Below, piece after piece: positions 58,901 to 64,000 of a stretch of DNA of 64,000 nucleotides (position 1 is the first letter of the stretch; each line of letters opens with the position of its first letter). Where the stretch lies: assembly GCA_963377175.1 (NCBI GenBank), contig CAUJNA010002112.1, forward strand, positions 1,238,997 to 1,302,996, given 5' to 3'. A model generated the notes under the pieces. That model was not told the DNA's origin and did no database searches. It worked only from the letters and a program-made list of their open reading frames with translations. The DNA comes from Effrenium voratum (taxonomy: Eukaryota; Sar; Dinophyceae; Suessiales; Symbiodiniaceae). Position numbers and translations under genes: made by a program.

Positions 58901-60352
58901 GGGATTAGATCGCAATCGCAGAGCAGCTTCACGTCTCTCGGGTGACTCAGAGCTCCTCTTTGTAGCTCGTGAGTCAGTGCCGGTTTGTCCCGACACATTA
59001 TCAAATGATGATGATCCGCGAAGTTGAGCTTGATCTGGATCAGGTTGAGTGAGATCAAGCCGTTGAGCAACGTCACCATTGAGTGGCTTAGGGGAAAGAA
59101 CTTTGGCAACGCGGCTCGGCGGGAGCGATGTCGTTCGTCTCTCTGGTGTGACCTCGGCCTCATCGATTACATCAAGGATCCCAGGAATGGTTTCATCATC
59201 TTCATTTCCTCTCCTGGGTGGTTGATGGAAGGGAATGTCGAGGAGGTCGAAGGGAGTAGAGCCAACACCAGGTGTATCCTGCTCGGATCCATCGCTGGTA
59301 CGGTGGCTGGACTGCTCCTCGAGGTCGATGACGTCGGGGGCGGACTCTTTTCGAGTCTGACGCCGATTGAACGCAGCGAAGAGACCGGCATGGCTTCTTG
59401 ATGAAGTGGAGGAAGGATTTGGGCCTGCTGTTTCGCGGCCCGCGTCCGATCGGTTAGTACCTGATGTCCGATTTGGCGGATTTGAACCCGCGTTGTAGCG
59501 GTTCGCATCCCGACCTCGAGTACCTGAGGAAAGCGGTGGATTCGGACCAGCGTTGTAGCGGTCCTCATTCCGGTCGCGGGTACCTGACAGGTGAGATGAT
59601 ACTGCATCAGGGATGAAGTCCATATCCGCCGGACTGGGGTGATCGTGAATGATGTCAGTGTCGGATGAACCTGAGACGGGAGGAAGGCCAGCTATTTGCG
59701 GCCAATCCTCAATCGCCCGTTTGCCCACCTCGGGTTGGGCCGAACCTGCAACATGGGAAGGGGAGAAGTCCTCGATGGGGTCATTTTCACCATCATGAGG
59801 AAAACCCTGAGTAGGCTCATGCGTAGGCAGGGCATCAAAAGATCTGTCAATTTGGGAAGGCTGAGACCTCCAATCAGCATCAAAAAGGGATTGAAAATCC
59901 AGATTCCCAACCGAAACGGGGGCACCCGAGTTAAAGTCGAGCCGACCGAAATCAGGCGGTGTAGCCTGCGATCCACTGCCGAGGAGCTGGTCAAACTGAT
60001 CCCATGTAAGGGACCATGATTGAGCCGGCTCCGGATGAGCAGCACGATGGACAGCCCGGTCCTCGATCTGGAGCGCCACGAATGGAACAGTAGGCGAAAT
60101 CGACGAGGGCACCTGATTTGGAGGAACCTCAGCCTCTTCTAGAGGGGGCCCGTCCTCGATCTGAAGCACTGCTGCCGGGATAGGGGCCTCCGCATCCTCA
60201 TCAAACACGACCTGAGAAAGGATCCAATCGTCCGTGATCACCCCGGGATTGGGCTCTGCGCCCACCATCGGGGGAATAGGCCACAGCCGGCTGTCTAAGC
60301 CGGGGGCAGCAGGTGCGGCGTTGCCGCGAAGGGCGTTGGCCTCGTCGTCCAT
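55901..60352 (-). CDS. gag: ORF1: Gag-like protein with coiled coil and two Cys clusters
   Basis: About 1483 residues from the ATG at 60352 (MDDEANALRGNAAPA), which lies right at the inner edge of the terminal repeat; the frame also extends eight codons upstream from a TTG. The first 600 residues are low complexity, with NRYNAGPNPPLSSGTRGRD-like internal repeats. About 600-830 is a long coiled coil (IHNEVKGCKAEIQGCRTEI). About 950-1035 is a Cys/His cluster (YPCRSCGKSVCEDCFDHDC and more), and about 1205-1250 a second one (CPRCNINV...CSLCRTSLCAACC); both look like zinc-binding modules rather than the usual CCHC knuckle. The last 200 residues, helical, resemble a copia Gag core. Gag would form the particle. 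The length is far above the usual 300-500 residues for copia Gag. Confidence 0.8.
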   Translation of the reverse strand: MDDEANALRGNAAPAAPGLDSRLWPIPPMVGAEPNPGVITDDWILSQVVFDEDAEAPIPAAVLQIEDGPPLEEAEVPPNQVPSSISPTVPFVALQIEDRAVHRAAHPEPAQSWSLTWDQFDQLLGSGSQATPPDFGRLDFNSGAPVSVGNLDFQSLFDADWRSQPSQIDRSFDALPTHEPTQGFPHDGENDPIEDFSPSHVAGSAQPEVGKRAIEDWPQIAGLPPVSGSSDTDIIHDHPSPADMDFIPDAVSSHLSGTRDRNEDRYNAGPNPPLSSGTRGRDANRYNAGSNPPNRTSGTNRSDAGRETAGPNPSSTSSRSHAGLFAAFNRRQTRKESAPDVIDLEEQSSHRTSDGSEQDTPGVGSTPFDLLDIPFHQPPRRGNEDDETIPGILDVIDEAEVTPERRTTSLPPSRVAKVLSPKPLNGDVAQRLDLTQPDPDQAQLRGSSSFDNVSGQTGTDSRATKRSSESPERREAALRLRSNPPAHHDPIDVPIHSAGSGLSSNAPMSEKETDDGINSTPRNRRPGLSTIAPGYGGLPSNQPVNDSLVPAFFQIGTPGCTPDREENRRGDHDADSRPAPSASTSGGHPVASELQRLLLAIHNEVKGCKAEIQGCRTEIRSCRDDINACIGEIKKINNRVDDFEKKVESSFSAVAGTLSKHEAKFRDFHEWVARSEKEMNERFKMYDERSDSVVISAAELREQAESLENVKVQLLRFSEIGALEAEIRKIKDEVEANSRSVIEIEGTISRERTIRGNVETYIQHLVPATDLKQFSDRVSGALNENSKKQEELLCRVAKCVKDLHDRRLDPNPRDMQEQFMKLVLRVNEINMQIAELKEQPPAAYGSSSAGAVSTAGTGSWEKSDTDPLTQGRTPKGSPPRDARTVSSARPPPPPPPSGPPPPSPSAPIFGRDPSRTRFIARAAGAAPDNRARCAHEEPGHPQHREPRYPCRSCGKSVCEDCFDHDCNSCLKCSDQFPRCRACRGRGGRHGLARCLICKDEYCDQHIASPDDVRRFGSNVRPICLGCLRADPDGKTKHRGPSAGPGGPDFIPDHSQRGGAAPDPGSGPSRGDPSHRSPEPHQGNSGFCSHAGAAGPMPPRSMSSPVVGRAAPRGTINTYPGCSPTGRIFTGQAEHGTSQGVIRGRYGPDAAVTNQQNPQPHHGAQDNSGGSTGFSLPPGLGKGVHGVSGVGGIGAPDLRRSSAEERVCPRCNINVKTSIPGTPPCFQTCSLCRTSLCAACCPPSSGSCSLCAISIGRDGVLPPHIFGQATRPPLTSLPSEANKCANIELEKEPAPHELRDWIISTREIVSNAFSYDSPYAMSWVMSVENASAIEELDEECLYPILDNRFNGALRKCITSKPIVAKISRLTEEAQVKRGTRLKSRQILFCLIEYLRPDEVGSQSIRTNELLRLSLGRAAGSGEPQLEKFLDKWEGLLGGITAPIDHHVLQHVFFEQVRHSPCLMPDVQHWDRNPDVQNYDWMTPP

Positions 60353-60690
60353 AAAGAACCCAGTCCCAACGCACAATGGTGAAGTTGCTGATGACCAGGT
60401 TGAGGGAGTGACAGCTGAAGAAGATCAAGTTTGGGAGGGTTGGAAAACAGGTTACAACAGAAATTGAAGTTCAGAACCAGGCCCAGGAAGTCCTCGACGA
60501 CCAGCCACCCACCACCTAACACCAGCCGCGGCAGCACCAGGACCTTTTCCCGATGGTGACGCAAGCCGCCGTGCTATGGCGGATGCACGCAAATCCGAGA
60601 GACCCCTGACGGGAGGTTTAAACTTGAGCCAAACGGCCATTCGGCCGTTTTGCCATATGAAGAAACAACACGTGAACAAAACACACAAAG
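60353..60690 (-). repeat. Right (5') terminal direct repeat, LTR-like
   Basis: Partner of 38262-38591, same orientation. On the minus strand it begins TGTGTTTTGTTCACGTG, carries the palindrome at 60631-60650 joined to TTTGGCTCAAG, and ends GGGACTGGGTTCTTT right before the ORF1 ATG. TGG follows the repeat end, as in many tRNA primer-binding sites, but the match to a tRNA could not be tested. Confidence 0.65.
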
Positions 60691-61136
60691 CAATCGCAAG
60701 CCAATGCGCGGGCACATTACAACCTTTCTGCGAAGAAGGCAAGCATCTCAGCAAAGAAGGCAAGCGTAGCATGGCAAGACGTGCGTGTCTTTCCGTCCAA
60801 AGGCAAATCAAAGCAGGCGAGAATTCGCATGCAACTGAAAGGTACCAACAATTACTCCATATGAAACCATTCATCTTCTGCGCGAGCCATAGACAAACAA
60901 ACAATTGCATGAACCACATAACATGGATGTAAAAGCAAAAACACTGATTCAAAACTTCGCTCTTTGATTGGTTTCACAACAAGTCGAATCACATTGAAAA
61001 GTCCAAACTATCCCCAGCACTGACAACCAGGAAAGGTCCCTAGGGCTTTGGCAGGACATCTGCAGAGATCAGCAATTTGCATTCAATAGAACATGCCCTG
61101 TTTGCATTCAACATGATTAACATCCACGCGAAACAC
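60691..61136. other. Spacer between element and GMC gene piece
   Basis: About 450 bases with no recognised exon or repeat. If the GMC gene continued normally, one or more further exons would be expected in or beyond this stretch on the minus strand. Confidence 0.4.
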
Positions 61137-61260
61137 CTGAACAGCAATCTGCGCCGCGCTCCCAAGATGCCCGCTTGCTCGCCTTAGGAAGTCGGCCACC
61201 TCCGGCATGGGTGGATGCAGGGTGGCCACAGACACCGGGCCCTGGTCCCCGCGATACTTC
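61137..61260 (-). CDS. GMC oxidoreductase exon c
   Basis: Acceptor GGCTGAG|GAAG; donor GTTCAG|GTGTTT. 41 codons plus one base. RGDQGPVSV is the RG..GPL.V block of GMC proteins. Confidence 0.75.
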
Positions 61261-62932
61261 CTCAGCCGAGGTCGAGGATTGGACGTTGGACCTTTGAAAC
61301 TGCCATTGGGGACCCCAGAGGCAGTTGCGACATGTTGCGACCATTGGGGACCGCTAGCTCTAGCAATTGGGGTTCTTAACGCTCTCAACAAACTGCTTAA
61401 AGCTTGGATCCAAACATGGCACGATGCTTTGGACCGCACAACTTGAAACGTTGCAGGGCTCAAGACTCTGCATGTCTCCATGCTTTTGGGCTGCAGTGAG
61501 GACAACGTCACTGTTCAGTGGCTGTAGGTATAACAATAATATCCCTGTAAATGGGGGCAGGAGACAATTGCATAAACCCACACATCGGCCCATTGTCAGG
61601 GTTGTATATTCAGGGCATGGGCGCGGAAGGTGCGTGACTGTTTTCGTGATGATGCCCTGGAGAAAACGCACATGTCCGAGCTTCGATTCGTAGGCCTTGT
61701 CATGACTGCTCTCCATCCGCTCGATGGCCTTGAAGTGTGGAAGGACATCTGCAAAGCCTCGAGCCACAGCAAACACGACACAGGCGCAGCTCGGACCGTG
61801 CGTGAGCCCCATGCTAGCAAACAACAAATTATTAAATGTGCCTTCAAAGGGCAATGGGGACAACTCCATGACCCTGGCTCGATCGTCACACTGTTGGAGA
61901 TGTACCAGTAGCTTCACACATGAACTTCACAGAGACTGTGACCATGTCTCCGATTTAGCAGGCTTGTGCTTCCAGAACTGAGTACAAGTAACATCCTAGT
62001 TGCGAAACAGCAATGGGAACACCCTGCCCAATGAACAAAATACACTTGCGTCAAAACCACAGGTGATTGACACGCCGACAACCATGAGGGGTAGTGGAAC
62101 GCCAACAAGCACAGAAACAATCTTGAGCGCTGCGTCAGCACCCTGCTCTGCAACACCCTGGAACTCTGCGCAGCAGGATCCTGCAGCAACAGCACCATGC
62201 AACAGCAGCACCCTGCCAAACATGTTTTGTCACACCCCCGGCCCGGCACCCTCCAACATCACACTCAGCAGGACCTTGTCAAAACACCCTCCGACAGCAC
62301 CTGCGCAACAGCACCCGCAACAGCATCTTGAAACAGAAACCCTGCTACAACACCCCGTTCAATTCACAGTCGAATCCTCCAGCAAACACAGTATGCCGAA
62401 ATTCTCTGCGTAACAGCACCCTTGTTGGGCAAATGCAGCAAAGGGAAACGGCACTGGACAGGATGTTGGCCTTCCCCGCGCTTCCTTTTCGCAGCAAGCG
62501 GCCCCAGCCCTCACAGCCGCACTCCTTCTCCCAGCGGTCGAAATCCTCCGGAGCACCACGGACCCACCTGCAAGCGACGACAACTACGACTGCGAGGGCA
62601 CCACTGGGGGGCTCAAAGCCGCAAAGCCCATGTGCAGCAAACTGTTGCATGACAATACTCTGAAATGAAGGTTGGAAGCTGATGGCTCTGAGCCACAGCC
62701 AGCTGATGCACTCCGGGGCCAACCACTACTTCAACGAGAAAGACTAAGGCTTTAGGCTCTTAAAGGAGACTGAAGTACCCCACTTGCCAACGAAGAACTG
62801 CAACGTTGAACCGAGGCGCATGTTGTAGTTGATGGCGGAGCAGCCTCCCAGCGTCTTCCCCCGCTCCATGTCCACCCTCCGGCCCTTGGGCAACAGAGAC
62901 TCCTGGGGCTCTGAGCGGAAGCCCCAGTCCAC
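61137..62932 (-). CDS. GMC oxidoreductase, three internal exons
   Basis: Glucose-methanol-choline family flavoproteins oxidise alcohols using FAD. Three exons were recognised. 62820-62932 encodes VDWGFRSEPQE and ERGKTLGGCSAINYN, the GMC signature 1. About 62503-62567 encodes WVRGAPEDFDRWEKECGCEGW. 61137-61260 encodes KYRGDQGPVSV and PMPEVADFLRRASGHLG. The first join needs a GC donor (AACAT|GCGCC to GCAG|GTGG) and reads NYNMWVRG. The N-terminal FAD-binding GxGxxG exon would lie beyond the right edge or in 62.9-64 kb, where I could not find it. The C-terminal half (about 350 residues) should lie to the left but the giant element is there, and no GMC exon reappears past it. The gene is therefore truncated or the assembly is joined wrongly. 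Substrate unknown. Confidence 0.8.
61990..62410. repeat. Degenerate CAGCACC/ACACCCTGC repeat
   Basis: Irregular repetition of AACAGCACCCTGC, CAACACCCTG and ACACCCTCC phrases inside the GMC intron between exons b and c. Confidence 0.55.
62503..62567 (-). CDS. GMC oxidoreductase exon b
   Basis: Acceptor GCTTGCAG|GTGG. Encodes WVRGAPEDFDRWE and CGCEGW, the RG...D.W...G..GW block. The 3' end is approximate: several GC, GA or GT donors lie within 30 bases. Confidence 0.75.
62820..62932 (-). CDS. GMC oxidoreductase exon a (signature 1)
   Basis: Acceptor CATCCGCAG|GTGG; donor AACAT|GCGCC (GC type). 37 codons plus two bases. DWGFRSEPQ and RGKTLGGCSAINYN are diagnostic. Confidence 0.88.
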
Positions 62933-63724
62933 CTGCGGATGGGGCGGAGAGGCCAATTGGAATTGGATGTCTGACTTGGTTCAACTGGCCATAGGGTATG
63001 GGATCGACCATCCCATGCAACATTTGCACGTGACTTGACAGACTCGGTGCATCAAACTCACTGTGCGGGAGCAACACATGTCGTTCTCTAGGCATAACAG
63101 TCTTTCAACGCCCCATCAAGACAGTAAGATTTATCCAGAACATGGTGGCAACCTCAACCAAGATGTACCAAGACGGTAGTATACGGTAGCTTCTCGTCCA
63201 GCAAGTGTGACTTCAGCTTCAGAACCCACTCGTGCAAAGCAAAGCCGGACAGCCCTCGCCGCCCTTTTCTGAAACGGACCCGGATCCTTGGCTGTGTTGG
63301 AGACTACTAGAGCCGATCCATGTCGCATGCACTCAAGGCTAAATTTGGGGCATTAAGCACGCATATGCCATGAGTGTGTTGTTTGGATCATCCGGTCCAT
63401 CTTCTGCTTGCTTGTAGACGGCAGAATCGTGGGTTGACAAACGACTCACATCATCTTGCGCCAAACAAACACCCCGTGGCATGCGCAGGCTGATGAGCAT
63501 CTCGTTAACAACACACTGCAATGGGTTGAACGCGCCAGGTAATGCAGGTGCCCATCCACCCAGGCCCGCCTCAGACTGCCAAAGGCCCCACATCTTGCGT
63601 GGAGTTTGCCTCAGGCACACGCCGCAAGGTTGGCTGTCTCTGTAGTGCTGGAAACGGGTAGCTGAGGTGCTTGATTCAATGTGCGGGACACCACTTCTTG
63701 AACCCAGCATGTCAAATTAGTGGC
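62933..63724. other. Non-coding stretch upstream of GMC exon a
   Basis: Probably an intron of the GMC gene. Short open frames occur on both strands but none resembles the FAD-binding N-terminus or another family known to me. Confidence 0.35.
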
Positions 63725-63935
63725 AACCCAACCAAACCAACCAATAGCCCAACCAGACCAAACAACCCAACCCAACCCAACCCAACCCAACCCAACCCAA
63801 CCCAACCAAACCAACATAACCAAATCAAACCAACCCAACCAACAAACCAAACTACCCTAACATAACCCAACCCAACCCAACCAACCCAAATCAACACACA
63901 TCAACACAAATCAACCCAAATGAACCCAACCCACC
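63725..63935. repeat. CCCAA-type simple repeat
   Basis: AACCC/CCCAA units, most regular around 63765-63810, with AAACC and AACAT variants on both sides. It differs from the TTTAGGG telomere unit used by dinoflagellates. Confidence 0.9.
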
Positions 63936-63939
63936 CCAA

Positions 63940-63972
<33 letters not shown>

Positions 63973-63990
63973 TAGCCAGCACACCCCTTC
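63936..63990. repeat. CCAG tetranucleotide repeat
   Basis: CCAG repeated about eleven times with one CTAG, directly following the CCCAA array at the window edge. Confidence 0.9.
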
Positions 63991-64000
63991 ACCTGCCGCC

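Larger units (their letters stand above)
38261..60690 (-). mobile_element. Giant Ty1/copia-like element, about 22.4 kb, seven ORFs
   Basis: Bounded by two direct repeats of about 330 bp (60353-60690 and 38262-38591). Order on the minus strand: Gag-like ORF1; ORF2 with protease, integrase, methyltransferase-like domain and dUTPase; ORF3 with reverse transcriptase and RNase H; then ORF4 to ORF7, unrecognised. Integrase before reverse transcriptase is the Ty1/copia order. A purine tract, GGATGAGGGGGG, directly precedes TGTGTTTTG at the inner edge of the left repeat (near 38592), as expected of a polypurine tract next to a 3' LTR. Typical copia elements are about 5 kb, so this is some four times longer. 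Pol frames are open; ORF4/5 and ORF7 show frame switches. A single element is inferred from bracketing repeats and uniform strand; a composite of two elements is possible. Confidence 0.75.

Noticed and set aside
63725..63935. Telomere repeat
   Set aside because: The unit is CCCAA/TTGGG with variants, not TTTAGGG, and it grades into CCAG.

Overview
The window looks like nuclear DNA of a dinoflagellate. The evidence is: (i) two interrupted host genes whose exons join in phase only if many introns start with GC or GA, with acceptors almost always AG|G; (ii) spliced-leader-like sequence at both ends of a retroelement; (iii) very repeat-rich, gene-poor DNA with several families of small inverted-repeat elements and two satellite arrays; (iv) every recognised gene lies on the minus strand, as in unidirectional dinoflagellate gene arrays. 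No species can be named.

Layout. 1-14 kb: degenerate CAGCCC-rich repeat, then DNA with dispersed small elements and no recognised gene, then a homogeneous 196-bp satellite (11.37-14.01 kb) and a GAGT microsatellite. 14.44-37.87 kb, minus strand: the last 15 recognised exons (about 490 codons) of a molybdenum cofactor sulfurase (MOCOS/ABA3 family), covering the end of the cysteine-desulfurase domain and the whole MOSC part. Its introns hold an 11-bp-unit satellite, a tandem repeat of about 105 bp, and many MITE-like and introner-like elements. 38.26-60.69 kb, minus strand: a giant Ty1/copia-type element of about 22.4 kb. 61.1-62.9 kb, minus strand: three exons of a GMC oxidoreductase. 63.7-64.0 kb: CCCAA and CCAG simple repeats.

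The giant element is the most interesting part. From its 5' end (right) it encodes a Gag-like protein with a coiled coil and two Cys clusters (ORF1). Next comes protease, integrase, a methyltransferase-like domain and a dUTPase (ORF2), then reverse transcriptase and RNase H (ORF3). Downstream of pol are four further ORFs of unknown function (ORF4-ORF7, about 9 kb). ORF1/ORF2 overlap as ATGA, ORF2/ORF3 overlap in the -1 frame and ORF6/ORF7 overlap. ORF4/ORF5 and the end of ORF7 show frame switches that look like recent damage. The terminal repeats are diverged (ends about 90% identical by eye, middle lower). Each carries a conserved palindrome fused to TTTGGCTCAAG, the 3' end of the dinoflagellate spliced leader. 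The element sits between pieces of two different genes, each missing the part that should face it, so this is either a rearrangement or an assembly join.
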